DNA of 64,000 bases, taken from Pseudonocardia sp. CNS-004 (GTDB lineage: Bacteria > Actinomycetota > Actinomycetes > Mycobacteriales > Pseudonocardiaceae). Within the stretch, counting starts at the first letter, position 1; each line of letters opens with the position of its first letter. The stretch is taken from contig MKJV01000065.1 of the NCBI GenBank assembly GCA_001942185.1, forward strand, positions 1-64,000, in the 5' to 3' direction. Made by a program: the position numbers and the translations under genes. Positions 27,916 through 36,755 of this stretch are shown piece by piece. A model generated the notes under the pieces. It searched no databases. It was not told where the DNA came from and was given only the letters and a program-made list of their open reading frames with translations.

Positions 27916-29046
27916 ATGCCTGCAGTCAATTCCGTGCTCGTGGTCGGCGGCGGCGCCGCAGGCACCGGCGCCGCGATCCTGCTCGCCCAGCACGGCGTCG
28001 CCGTCGACCTCGTCGAGATCAAGGCCGACATCACCACCGTCGGCTCGGGGATCACGTTGCAGGGCAACGCGTTGCGCGTGCTGCGCGACCTCGGCGTGTG
28101 GCCCGCGGTCGAGGCCGCGGGGTACGGCTTCACCACCTTCGGCCTGCGCGCCCCGGACCACGCCGGCACCCTGATCGCGGAGATGCCCGATGCCCACACC
28201 GGAGGTCCCGACCTGCCGACGGCCCTCGGGATATACCGCCCGCACCTGGCCCGGATCCTCCACGAACGCGCAGGCTCGTTCGGAGTGAAGATCAGGTTCG
28301 GTACCACGGTCACCACGCTCGACCAGGACGGCACCGGGGTCGACATCGGCTTCTCCGACGGCAGCAGCGGCCGGTACGACCTGGTCGTCGGCGCCGACGG
28401 CGTGCGCTCCGCTGTCCGCGGGCTGCTCGGGATCGCGCTGGAGACCCGCCCGACCGGGATGGGCATCTGGCGCGCGTTCACCTCGCGCCCGGCCTCGGTC
28501 ACCCGCACCGACCTGTACTACGGCGGCCCGGCCTACATCGCCGGCTACTGCCCCACCGGGGAGAGCTCCCTGTACGCCTACCTGGTCGAGGACGTACAGG
28601 ATCGCAGCACGCTGTCCGCGGACGAGCAGCTCGCCGTGATGCGCGCGCTCGCCGAGCACTACCACGGCCCGTGGGACGAGATCCGGGCCCTGCTCACCGA
28701 CCCCACCCGGATCCACTACACCCGCTTCGAGACCCACCTGCTCGACGGGCCGTGGCACCGCGGGCGCGTCGTGCTGATCGGCGACGCGGTGCACACCTGC
28801 CCGCCGACACTGGCCCAGGGTGCCGCACTCGCGCTGGAGGACGCCGCCGTGCTGGCCGAGCTGTTGCTCGCCGCCGACGCGGTCGACGACACGCTCTGGC
28901 AGGCCTTCACCGCGCGCCGCCTGGAGCGGACGCGGACCGTCGTCGACGCGTCGGTGCAGCTCGGGCAGTGGCTCCTCGACCACGAGCAGGGCGACCTGCC
29001 CGGTCTCATGGGCCGGGTCGCGGCGTTGGTCGGGACCCGGGCATGA
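27916..29046 (+). CDS. FAD-dependent aromatic monooxygenase
   Basis: An intact 376-residue group A flavin hydroxylase. FAD loop VLVVGGGAAGTGAA, NAD(P)H/FAD DG motif GADGVRSAVR, GD motif LIGDAVHTCPPTLAQG. The ATG at 27916 has GACGGAGG six bases upstream; upstream starts add unrelated residues. It is paralogous to the enzyme at 17,594 (both have VDxVxIK after the FAD loop and NALRxLRxLGVxxxVxAxG) and like it is followed or preceded by an amidohydrolase and VOC dioxygenase. Likely hydroxylates a phenolic acid to the ring-cleavage substrate. Stop overlaps the next ATG. Confidence 0.88.
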   Translation: MPAVNSVLVVGGGAAGTGAAILLAQHGVAVDLVEIKADITTVGSGITLQGNALRVLRDLGVWPAVEAAGYGFTTFGLRAPDHAGTLIAEMPDAHTGGPDLPTALGIYRPHLARILHERAGSFGVKIRFGTTVTTLDQDGTGVDIGFSDGSSGRYDLVVGADGVRSAVRGLLGIALETRPTGMGIWRAFTSRPASVTRTDLYYGGPAYIAGYCPTGESSLYAYLVEDVQDRSTLSADEQLAVMRALAEHYHGPWDEIRALLTDPTRIHYTRFETHLLDGPWHRGRVVLIGDAVHTCPPTLAQGAALALEDAAVLAELLLAADAVDDTLWQAFTARRLERTRTVVDASVQLGQWLLDHEQGDLPGLMGRVAALVGTRA

Positions 29047-30055
29047 GCCGGGTCGTCGACGTGCACGCCCACGTGATCGTGCCGGAGGTGGAGGCCGTCG
29101 TCGCCGGGCAGCCCGGGCTGGACCAGCACCGAGCGCTGGACGTGCGGCGCAACGGCACCGAGTCGATGGCGGTGTCGGGTCGCATGGTCGGAGAACGAAT
29201 CCCGCGACTCACGCAGCTGGGCCCGCGGCTGGCCGACATGGACGCGGCCGGCGTCGACGTCCAGGTGCTCTCGGCGTCGCCGTCGCAGTACCACTACTGG
29301 GCCTCGCCGGAGCTCGCGATGGCTGTCGCCCGCGCGGCCAACCGTGGTGTCGCGGCCGTCGTGGCGGAGGAGCCCGCCAGGTTCACCGGGCTGGGGCTCC
29401 TGCCGCTGCAGCACCCGCACCTGTGCGTCGCCGCTCTGGACGATGCGCTCGACCTCGGGCTGCGGGGAGCCGAGATCTCGTCCTTCGCGCCGGGAGTCGA
29501 GCTCTCCGATCCCGCCCTCGACCCCCTCTGGGCCCGCGCGCCGAGACATCGGCGCTGCTGTTCCTGCACCCCTTCGGCTGCTCGCTCGACGAGCGGCTCG
29601 ACCGGTTCTACCTGTCCAACACGGTCGGCCAGCCGGTCGAGAATGCCGTCGCGCTCTCGCACCTGATCTTCGGCGGGGTGCTCGATCGACATCCCGGACT
29701 GCGGGTGCTGGCCGCGCACGGCGGCGGCTACCTGCCGACGTTCCTCGGCCGCTCCGACCACGCATGGCAGGTCCGGCCCGAGGCCCGCGGCTGCGCGCAC
29801 CCGCCGAGCAGCTACCTGCGCAGGCTGTGGTTCGACTCGCTCGTTCACACCCCCGAGGCGCTGCGCGCCCTGATCGCGGCGGCCGGCGCCGACCGGGTCC
29901 TGCTCGGCTCCGACCACCCCTTCGACATGGGCGTTCCCGACCCCGTCGCGCGGCTCGCCGCCGCCGGGCTGGCCGACGACGACCAAAAGATGATCCGCGG
30001 TGGGAACGCCGAGACCCTCGGTCTGGTCCCCCTCATGGCCAAGGAGGCCTCATGA
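29043..30055 (+). CDS. Amidohydrolase (ACMSD-like), one frameshift
   Basis: About 338 residues when repaired. HxH metal motif DVHAHVIVPE is at residues 6-15; after the frame break near 29543 (GCGGCC read as GCGCC) the protein continues ETSALLFLHPFG, VLAAHGGGYLP (metal His) and LLGSDHPFDMG (metal Asp). The central ASPSQYHYW and SPELAMAVARAAN segments are those of aromatic-acid decarboxylases of the family. It is paralogous to the protein at 16,623. ATGA overlaps on both sides couple it to the flavoprotein and to the VOC dioxygenase. Confidence 0.85.
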
Positions 30056-30990
30056 CAACCCGTCTGATCACCCACCTGCGCCACATCGATCTCGGCGTGC
30101 CCGACTTCGCCACGGAGCGGGCGTTCTACACCGGCATGTGGGGGCTCACCGAGGTCGCCACGGACACCGGCCTGTCGTTCCTGGCCGCCGAAGGCTCACC
30201 CGAGCAGTACGTCGTGCGCCTCCGGCAGGCGACCGACAAGCGCATCGACCTGATCGCGTTCGGTGCCGCCACGCCGGCCGACGTCGACACGCTGGCCGTG
30301 CAGCTGGGCAGCGCCGGCGTCCGGATGATCTCCGAACCGGGCACGGTCGCCACCCCGGGAGGCGGCTACGGGTTCCGGTTCTTCGACAACGAGGGCCGCG
30401 CCGTCGAGATCTCTGCCGACGTTGCGCTGCGCACCCACCGCCGGATCGAGGAACGCGAATCGATCCCCGTCCGGCTGTCCCACGTGGTCGTCAACTCCGC
30501 CGACCCCGAGGCCACCGTCGCTTTCTACGAGCGCCACCTCGGCTTCGCGACATCGGACGTCCTCATGCATCCGCACATGGGGCGGATGATGTGGTTCCTG
30601 CGCTGCAACGACTGGCACCACAGCTTCGCCGTGACCCGCGCCCCGCACGCCGCCCTGCACCACGCCAGCTTCGAGCTGCGCGGCATCGACGAGTACATGC
30701 GCGGATCCGGACGGCTCCTGCGCGCCGGTGTCGAGAAGGTCTGGGGACCGGGCCGGCACAAGGCGGGCAACAACACCTTCACCTACTTCCTCGACCCGCA
30801 GGGCAACACCCTCGAGTACACGACCGAGCTCGAACGCCTCGACGAGGACACCTGGCACCCCGGGCTGCACGACTTCTCCGATCCCGATGTCAGCGACCAG
30901 TGGGGTACCGCCAACCCGATGGACGAGTTCGTCGCACGCAAATCGTTCAACGACCCGGACAAGGGCCTGTTCGTCCCCCCGCCCGTCTGA
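30052..30990 (+). CDS. Two-domain extradiol dioxygenase (VOC family)
   Basis: An intact 312-residue type I extradiol dioxygenase. Metal ligands are His144 (LSHVVV), His204 (LHHASFEL) and Glu255 (TLEYTT) in the second VOC module; the WGPGRHKAGNN segment is shared with the enzymes at 13,832 and 40,724. It lacks the ~35-residue N-terminal extension of the 13,832 paralogue. Last gene of the three-gene operon. It should cleave the hydroxylated product of the flavoprotein upstream; no FAH hydrolase is in this operon, so it may borrow one from the neighbours. Confidence 0.9.
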   Translation: MTTRLITHLRHIDLGVPDFATERAFYTGMWGLTEVATDTGLSFLAAEGSPEQYVVRLRQATDKRIDLIAFGAATPADVDTLAVQLGSAGVRMISEPGTVATPGGGYGFRFFDNEGRAVEISADVALRTHRRIEERESIPVRLSHVVVNSADPEATVAFYERHLGFATSDVLMHPHMGRMMWFLRCNDWHHSFAVTRAPHAALHHASFELRGIDEYMRGSGRLLRAGVEKVWGPGRHKAGNNTFTYFLDPQGNTLEYTTELERLDEDTWHPGLHDFSDPDVSDQWGTANPMDEFVARKSFNDPDKGLFVPPPV

Positions 30991-31192
30991 GCAGAGCCGA
31001 CGCCGATGCGTTTCGTGACCCGCCGTCAAGCCCGCTGACCCCTGACCGGACGAGGGTGTCGGGAGGCGGATGCACGCCAGAGGAACGTCAAGGATGGCCC
31101 GCCTCGCGGGAGATCCCGATCGGTGTAGCGCGGCGGTACCGGAGAACGACGCCGGCGACGACCGGCTCGCGATGCCCGCCGTCCACCGGAAC

Positions 31193-31522
31193 TCAGTCCA
31201 TCAGGCAATAGGGGGCGCCGAGCACAGCGGTGTCTTCACACAGCAGCACCGGGGACGGCACGGGAACGCTTCCGGTCATGTGCAGTGCGTCGATGACCCT
31301 GTATTCGCGGGTCATGTCGTGGGCAGTGGGGAGGACGTGTCCCAGGGGCGGGCGGCGAAGCACCCACCGGGAGTCGCGGTCGCCCACGATGTAGGTGAGG
31401 TTCGACCGCCCGCCCTGGACCACCTCGGCGTGCAGATCCCGGGCGACCAGGCCGGGGCGGTGCTCGTCGAGGTAGTGACGGAGACGCTCCAGGTCCAGTC
31501 CTGGGACGTCGTCCTGGCTCAT
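31193..31522 (-). pseudogene. Truncated phosphotransferase (APH/ACAD10-like)
   Basis: 109 residues matching the N-terminal lobe of aminoglycoside-phosphotransferase-fold kinases of the acyl-CoA dehydrogenase-associated group: VVQGGRSNLTYIVGD, RWVLRRPPLGHVLPTAHDM, REYRVIDALHMTGSVPVP and CEDTAVLGAPYCLMD. The family is about 340 residues; the catalytic HGD and DWE motifs are missing because the frame stops at 31195 and unrelated sequence follows. Its normal genomic partner is a CoA-ligase or acyl-CoA dehydrogenase, which fits the neighbour at 31,590. Confidence 0.7.
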
Positions 31523-31589
31523 GTGATCGTCCTTCTCGCCGCCCAGCCGGTTCCGGAGGCGGATCGACGGGTGCTCGACTTCGGCACGA

Positions 31590-33203
31590 TCAGGAGGCGG
31601 GCAGCCGTTCGAGGGCTCCGTCGGTGATCTGCTTGCGCAGCACGAACTTCTGCAGCTTGCCCATCGCGTTGGTGGGCATCTGGCCGGCGAGGTACCAGTC
31701 CCGGGGGGTCGTTGGCCGGGGCGAGTCGGCTGCGGACCAGTTCGTGCAGCTGCTTCCCGGTGGGCGGGCTGGTCGGGTCGATGGGTTCGATGATCGCGGC
31801 GACGATCTCGCCCCACTGCTCGTCCGGGACTCCGACGACGACCGCTGCGGCGACCGCGGGGTGGTCGGCGAGGACGGCTTCGATCTCGCGGGGGTAGATG
31901 TTCTCCCCACCGCGGATGATCATGTCCTTGATGCGTCCGGTGATTCGGAGGTAGCCGCGGTCGTCGAGGCTCCCAGGTCACCGGTGTGCACCCAGCCCTC
32001 GGCATCGATTGTTTCCGCGGTCTGGTCGGGCATGTCGAAGTAGCCGAGCATCGCCTGGTAGCCGCGGGCGCAGATCTCGCCCTGCTCGCCGGTTGCGACC
32101 GGGTTGGTGCCGCCGGGCTCCATGATGCTGATCTCGACGTTGGGGAGTGGGCGGCCGACGGTGCCGCACTTGTCCTCGGGCGAGTCGTCCGGGCTGGTCT
32201 GGGTGATGATCGGGCTGAGTTCGGTCTGTCCGTAGACGGTGGAGAAGCGGGCGCCGAAGCGGCGCTCGACCTCGCGCACGAGGTCGGGCGGGACGGTGTC
32301 CCCGCCGGACATGGCGATCTTGACCGTGGACAGGTCGAAGGTGTCGAACTCGGGGTGGGCGAGCAGTGCGAGCATCATCGCCGGGACCCCGGCGTAGAGG
32401 TCGGCGCGGTGCTCCTGCAGTGCGGACAGGACCAGTGTCGGGTCGAACAGCTGGCAGATCACCACGGTGCCGTGGCTGGCCGCGGTGCCCAGCACCGACA
32501 TGCCGCAGGCGGCGGTGTGGAACAGCGGCAGGGCGGTCGCCCAGACCCCGTGGCGGGGGAACTGGGCGCGCTGGTGCGCGTAGTACGCATTGGTGATCAG
32601 TCCACGGTGGTGCAGCAGCGCGCCTTTGGGGAATCCGGTGGTGCCGGAGGTGTACTGCAGCTGGGCAGCCGACGTGGGTTCGACGGTGGGCAGCGCCTGG
32701 TGAGGGCCGCCGAGGTTCTGCAGCTCGGAGTGCCAGGTCTCGAACCGGATGGCCTCGCGGACCTGCGGGAGCCGGCCGCGGACCTGCTCGGCGATGGCAG
32801 CCGTGTCGGTGCCGCGTACGGAGTCGCTGTAGGCGACCCCGACCGACTTCGACTGGCGCAGCACGTATTCCAGCTCGCCTGCGCGCAGCGCCGGGTTGGC
32901 GGTGACGAGCACGAGCCCGGCGAGCGCCGCGCCGTACTGCAGGAGGATCCACTCGGGCACGTTCGGCGCCCACACCGTGACGTGCTCGCCGGGGCGGAAC
33001 TTCGTGAGCAACCACTGCGCCGCGCGGTTGGCGTCGTCGAGCAGTTCCTGGTAGGTCCACACGCGGGCAGGCCCGCCGGGTGCGCACACGATCAGCGCGG
33101 CGCGGTCGGGTTCGGCCGCTGCGACATCGCGCAGCAGGTCACCGGCGGTGAGATCGAGGATCTTCGCGTCGGTCCGAGCGGGCAGGTACGAGTTCCCGGT
33201 CAA
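31590..33203 (-). CDS. Acyl-CoA synthetase, AMP-binding (two frameshifts)
   Basis: About 538 residues when repaired. The AMP-binding P-loop is [15 protein letters not shown]5-type motif [14 protein letters not shown], the hinge GWVHTGDLG, and the C-terminal domain with [12 protein letters not shown] and the catalytic Lys in [12 protein letters not shown]. Frame breaks near 31973 (between TGDLG and the hinge) and 31710 (before [16 protein letters not shown]) are each repaired by one base. It activates a fatty or aromatic acid with ATP and CoA. Enoyl-CoA hydratase upstream on the same strand indicates beta-oxidation-like side-chain degradation. Confidence 0.87.
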
Positions 33204-33241
33204 GTCATGCCTCCTTGCCTGACGTCATCGGGTGGTTTTGG

Positions 33242-34153
33242 CTAGCTGCCGGTGCGGCCCTCGGCGATCTCCTCGGCGGTCGGGACCGGCCCGCCGCCGT
33301 CGGGGATCCAGCGGCCGGAGTCGCGCCAGTGGACGGCCTCGGCGAAGCCGTGCTCGGCGGAGAAGTCGCGGAACCAGCGGCCCTCGGGGGAGTGACGGGT
33401 GATGCCGTCGAACAGGGTGGCGATGATCTGGGTGCCGTGCAGGCCCATGTTGTCGTAGGCCTGGTTGACCATCATCTTCTGCATGACCAGCTGGTTGATC
33501 GGCACGCCGGCGATGCGGTCGGCGAGCTCCTCGACTGCGGCGTCGAGGTCGGCCGCCGGCACGGCGTCGAGGACCAGGCCCCAGTCGGCGGCCTTGCGGC
33601 CGTCGATCGTGTCGCCGGTGAGCAGCATGCGCTTGGCCTTCTCCGCGCCGAGCCGGTACACCCACATCGCGGTGGTCGGGCAGCCCCAGACCCGGGCCGG
33701 CATGTAGCCGATCTTCGCGTCCTCGGCCATCACGACCAGGTCGCAGGACAGGGCGATGTCGCTGCCGCCGGCGACGGCGTAGCCGTGGATCTTCGCGATG
33801 GTCGGCTTGAGCGAGCGCCAGAGGGTGAAGAAGTTGTCGGTGTTGGACTTCATCATCTGGAAGTCCCGGATCGGGTCCCACACCGGCGGCTGGGTGTCCT
33901 CGCCGCCTTCGGCGTAGCGGTGCAGGTCGTAGCCGGAGCAGAATGCCCGCCCGGCCCCCTGCAGGATGATCACGTGGACCGTGGGGTCCTCATTCGCGCG
34001 GGCCACGGCGGCCGCGATCCGGGTTGCCATCTCGTGGGTGATCGCGTTGAGCCGCTCCGGCCGGTTCAGCGTCAGGTACGCCTTACGGTCCCGAACCTCG
34101 TAGAGCACGACGTGCTCGGGCTCGACGTAGTCGTACTTCGTCTCCTGGGTCAT
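33242..34153 (-). CDS. Enoyl-CoA hydratase/isomerase family protein
   Basis: An intact 303-residue crotonase-fold protein. AYLTLNRPERLNAI begins the fold, GAGRAFCSGYDL forms the first oxyanion segment, and KIHGYAVAGGSDIALSCDLV the second; the position of the catalytic Glu is in the GCPTTAMW region. The ATG at 34153 has a GGGAGCAGC ribosome site; an upstream frame to 34273 is low complexity. First gene of the operon with the CoA synthetase; acts on an unsaturated CoA thioester in the cytosol. Probably controlled by the divergent TetR. Confidence 0.87.
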   Translation of the reverse strand: MTQETKYDYVEPEHVVLYEVRDRKAYLTLNRPERLNAITHEMATRIAAAVARANEDPTVHVIILQGAGRAFCSGYDLHRYAEGGEDTQPPVWDPIRDFQMMKSNTDNFFTLWRSLKPTIAKIHGYAVAGGSDIALSCDLVVMAEDAKIGYMPARVWGCPTTAMWVYRLGAEKAKRMLLTGDTIDGRKAADWGLVLDAVPAADLDAAVEELADRIAGVPINQLVMQKMMVNQAYDNMGLHGTQIIATLFDGITRHSPEGRWFRDFSAEHGFAEAVHWRDSGRWIPDGGGPVPTAEEIAEGRTGS

Positions 34154-34472
34154 GCTGCTCCCTCGAATCGTGCGTCGCGGCCTGTCGGAATCTCCGGAGT
34201 CGGCGGGATCCCGAACTGCGGTGCCCCCCGTTTGCTGTGGGGCGGTGCCGTAGGCCGGGCTGTCGAGATCCATCTCGGTGTTCAGGCGACCTGCCGGGTC
34301 GCGTTGTCCAAAGCCGAGAAGTCGGCGCCCTGCAGGCAGTACAGGATTCGTACCTCCGGTCGTGCCGATGCAGCGGCTGCCGGATCGAGGTGCCAGCAGG
34401 GGTTCGTTGACAGACTAGTCGGTCGGTGAATCGGGTGACAAGGGGTCGATCCCGGGCCGTAGGCTCAGACTC
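34154..34472. promoter_or_regulatory. Divergent echA/TetR intergenic region with candidate TetR site
   Basis: No gene is visible in these 319 bases. Near the TetR start, GACTAGTC (34413-34420, palindromic) followed by GGTCGGTG resembles the ACTAGTCGGT-type half sites of many actinobacterial TetR operators and lies 50-60 bases before the TetR ATG. The echA-proximal half shows only GC-rich, non-conserved sequence. Confidence 0.4.
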
Positions 34473-35060
34473 ATGCCGGCTTCCCTGACCCGCAAGCAGC
34501 AGCGCGACCAGACGCGGCTGCAGCTGCTCGATGCGGCCGTCGACTGCCTGGTGGAGTTCGGCTATGCGGGCACGACGACCCAGCGGATCCAGGACCGGGT
34601 CAACATGTCGAGGGGTGCACTCTCCCACCACTTCGCGTCGAAGGCGGATCTGCTGGTCGCTGCCATCCACCACATCGCCGACCAGCGCCTGGAGCTGCTG
34701 CGCTCGGCGGCCGACGAGATCGAGCCGGGGCCACACGCCCTGCCGGAGGTGGTCGCGGCGATCAGCACGGCGATGTCCGGCCCACCCTTTCTCGCCGCAC
34801 TCGAGCTGTGGGTCGGTGCCCGCACCGATCCGGAGCTGCGCGCGGCGCTGATGCCGCCGGAGCGGCGGCTGGGGCGTGCCCTGCGCGACATCTTCGAGAA
34901 GGCCACCGCCGAGGCGGACCCGGAGCATTCGCGGCTCGCGTTCGACTCACTGCTGATCTTCTTGCGGGGCTTGGCGATCACCAGCATCCTGCGTGACGAC
35001 GACCGTTTCCGAGACGACGTCGTGGGCTACTGGCTCGATCACATGGCGCCGGCGTCGTGA
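34473..35060 (+). CDS. TetR-family transcriptional regulator
   Basis: An intact 195-residue TetR regulator. N-terminal helix-turn-helix: RLQLLDAAVDCLVEFGYAGTT, IQDRVNMSRGALSHHFASKADLL (residues 12-62). The C-terminal domain has FLAALELWVGARTDPELR, typical of the AcrR/TetR group that sense CoA thioesters or aromatic acids. Divergent from enoyl-CoA hydratase and CoA synthetase, which it most likely represses. Confidence 0.88.
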   Translation: MPASLTRKQQRDQTRLQLLDAAVDCLVEFGYAGTTTQRIQDRVNMSRGALSHHFASKADLLVAAIHHIADQRLELLRSAADEIEPGPHALPEVVAAISTAMSGPPFLAALELWVGARTDPELRAALMPPERRLGRALRDIFEKATAEADPEHSRLAFDSLLIFLRGLAITSILRDDDRFRDDVVGYWLDHMAPAS

Positions 35061-35125
35061 CCCGGTAGCGCGCCAGTACGCACCACCGCTGTGCCGGATC
35101 GTCATGGAGATCGCCGACCGCTCGT

Positions 35126-35411
35126 TCAACCGCGCTCCCGCGCATCGACGATGGAGCTGTCGGCTTCGACCAGCGGGATGCGCCCACACGGTGGTCCCCG
35201 CACCGCGCGGGCTGGCGAGCGAGAGCCGGTCGCCGAGCGCTTCGACGCGATCCCGCAGGCCGACGAGCCCGCCGGCGCGTGCGAAGTCCGCGCCGCCGAT
35301 GCCGTCGTCGCGAACGGAGACCTGCAGCACGCCGTCGGCGAGGTCCGCGGCAACCGTGACGACCGAGGCCTGCGCGTGCTTGGCGGTGTTCGTCAGCGCC
35401 TCGGACACCAC
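35126..35411 (-). pseudogene. Histidine kinase ATPase-domain fragment
   Basis: About 95 residues of a NarL/DesK-type sensor kinase C-terminus: VSEALTNTAKHAQAS (N box), VSVRDDGIGGADF (G1 box) and GGLVGLRDRVEALGDRL (G2 box), then PRGAGTTVWA and, after a frame change, IPLVEADSSIVDARERG. All upstream sensor and phosphoacceptor regions are missing. Begins the stretch of gene debris that extends to about 36,700. Confidence 0.7.
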
Positions 35412-35461
35412 ACAGGTTCATTGCCGTCTCGAGCAGAGCGAGATCAGGCGACTGCCGACGT

Positions 35462-35756
35462 TCAGTCCGGCCGCTTCCTCGTTCGTTGCCGCCGCCGGGC
35501 CGGGCGCACCGGCGGGAGTTCCTCGCCGGGCACGACGCGGTTGCGGATGGTGCCGATGGCCTCGACGGTCATCTCCACCACGTCTCCCGGCCGCAGCGGG
35601 GGAGGGGAGAGCTCGCCGAGCCGGCCCCACAGCTCGGCGAGGGAGCCCCCGTTGCCGCACGTGCCCGATCCGAGCACGTCGCCTGCGCGCACCCAGGTGG
35701 CGCGGGAGGCGTAGGAGATGAGTTCCTCGAACGGCCAGCCCATGCTGGACAGCTCG
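35462..35756 (-). pseudogene. FAH family protein, C-terminal fragment
   Basis: The reverse strand reads MGWPFEELISYASRATWVRAGDVLGSG, then GGSLAELWGR and RPGDVVEMTVEAIGTIRNRV, the final part of a fumarylacetoacetate hydrolase domain. The metal-binding Glu-x-Glu part is missing. It ends upstream at about 35756, where an oppositely oriented LysR fragment starts, so a rearrangement joined the two. Confidence 0.65.
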
Positions 35757-36025
35757 ACTGCGCGCCGCTGGTTCGAGGCCGAGCTCGACAGGCGCGGCAT
35801 GCGGGTGCCCACCCCCATCGAGCTCGGGGCGATCGACGGGGTGCTCCCACTGGTGAGCGAAGGCATCGGCTACGCGCTGTGGTGGACGCCGATGTCGCCG
35901 TTGATGGTGGGCGAGTGCGTCCTGCGACCTATCCGTCCCGGCTGCCGGCGCCCGATCTTCCTCGCGCCGGACCGCTTCCTCCGGCGACGAACGCGTTCCT
36001 CGCGGCTGCCGGGATCCAGCCCTGA
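35757..36025 (+). pseudogene. LysR effector-domain fragment
   Basis: RRWFEAELDRRGMRVPTPIE, LVSEGIGYALWW and VGECVLRPI match the second half of a LysR effector domain; after a frame change near 35930 the end reads LPPATNAFLAAAGIQP, a typical LysR C-terminus. The DNA-binding half is absent. It abuts the FAH fragment on one side and the HigA-like fragment on the other. Confidence 0.6.
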
Positions 36026-36131
36026 TGACTTCGGCGAGCATCTCGCGCTTGCCCGCTTCGCCCGCGGCTTCCCCGCCCGCGCGGGCCTCGTGGTCGGCGC
36101 GGATGTCGTTCCATGCGACGTGGCCGGTCAT
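36026..36131 (-). pseudogene. HigA/XRE-type antitoxin, N-terminal fragment
   Basis: ATG at 36131 overlaps the toxin stop (ATGA). The peptide MTGHVAWNDIRADHEARAGG, EAGKREMLAEVI is the hallmark start of actinobacterial HigA-like XRE antitoxins (MTGYVKWNDIRAEH...). The helix-turn-helix that should follow is lost at the junction with the LysR fragment, so the antitoxin is dead. Confidence 0.6.
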
Positions 36132-36480
36132 CGCTGCTGTTCCTCCCCCCGGGCTCGCTCCTTGAGGTAGCGCTCGTAGCGCTGTTCGGCCAGTGGGATC
36201 GATTCGCGGCACCACTCCTTACATCGGCCGGCCTTGTCGCCGGCGACGGGCAGGATGCTGTCGCGCCACGGGTCGAAGGCGAACAAGATCCGTACGCTGC
36301 CTGGCCGCAGTTATTTGAGGTTGGCAATCGTCGACCCCGTGGGTGGTGTCGACCAGCGGTCGTCCCAGGCTGGGGCCGACGTCGGCCAGGGTCGATGGCC
36401 TGCACGACTCTCGTGTGTGATGCGGCGTCGAGGGAGTCGATCCGGTCGCGTACCTCGTTGACGACGTAGACCTGGGATGT
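36128..36480 (-). pseudogene. HigB/RelE-type toxin remnant
   Basis: In order: VYVVNEVRDRIDSLDAASHTRVVQAID, a frame change, ADVGPSLGRPLVD and STIANLK, an in-frame stop, then LRPGSVRILFAFDPWRDSILPVAGDK, EWCRESIPLAEQRYERYL. This is the phage Gp49/HigB toxin family (about 120 residues). It carries both a frame change near 36385 and a TAA where family members have Glu (near 36312), so it is degenerate, together with its truncated antitoxin. Toxin-before-antitoxin order with ATGA overlap is normal for higBA. Confidence 0.65.
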
Positions 36481-36484
36481 CCCG

Positions 36485-36709
36485 TTGCGGCCCCGGCTTG
36501 ATGCCGGGTCGCTGGCCTACTCCACGCTCATCGGAGGCGAGGAGTTCCGCCGCTGGCTCGACCGCCGCCGGGGTGATCCCGTGCTCGTCGAGCGGGACGG
36601 GCCCGTCCTGGGGCCGACCGGGAGCGCAGCCTCCGCACGCCGGGCCCTCGGCGGCGGGGTGGACCAGGTGTCGGACTACCTGCTCACCGATGCGATCACC
36701 CAGCCGTAG
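36485..36709 (+). CDS. Small open frame, unrecognised
   Basis: 74 residues (RPRLDAGSLAYSTLIGG, WLDRRRGDPVLVERDG, VSDYLLTDAITQP). Codon pattern is like real genes of this GC content but I cannot place it in a family, and it has no clear ribosome site. It is probably the tail of another gene in the debris zone rather than a complete gene. Confidence 0.25.
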   Translation: MRPRLDAGSLAYSTLIGGEEFRRWLDRRRGDPVLVERDGPVLGPTGSAASARRALGGGVDQVSDYLLTDAITQP

Positions 36710-36755
36710 CCTGCCGCAGGGTCTCTCGCCCGCGATGACGTTCGAGCGTTCACGT

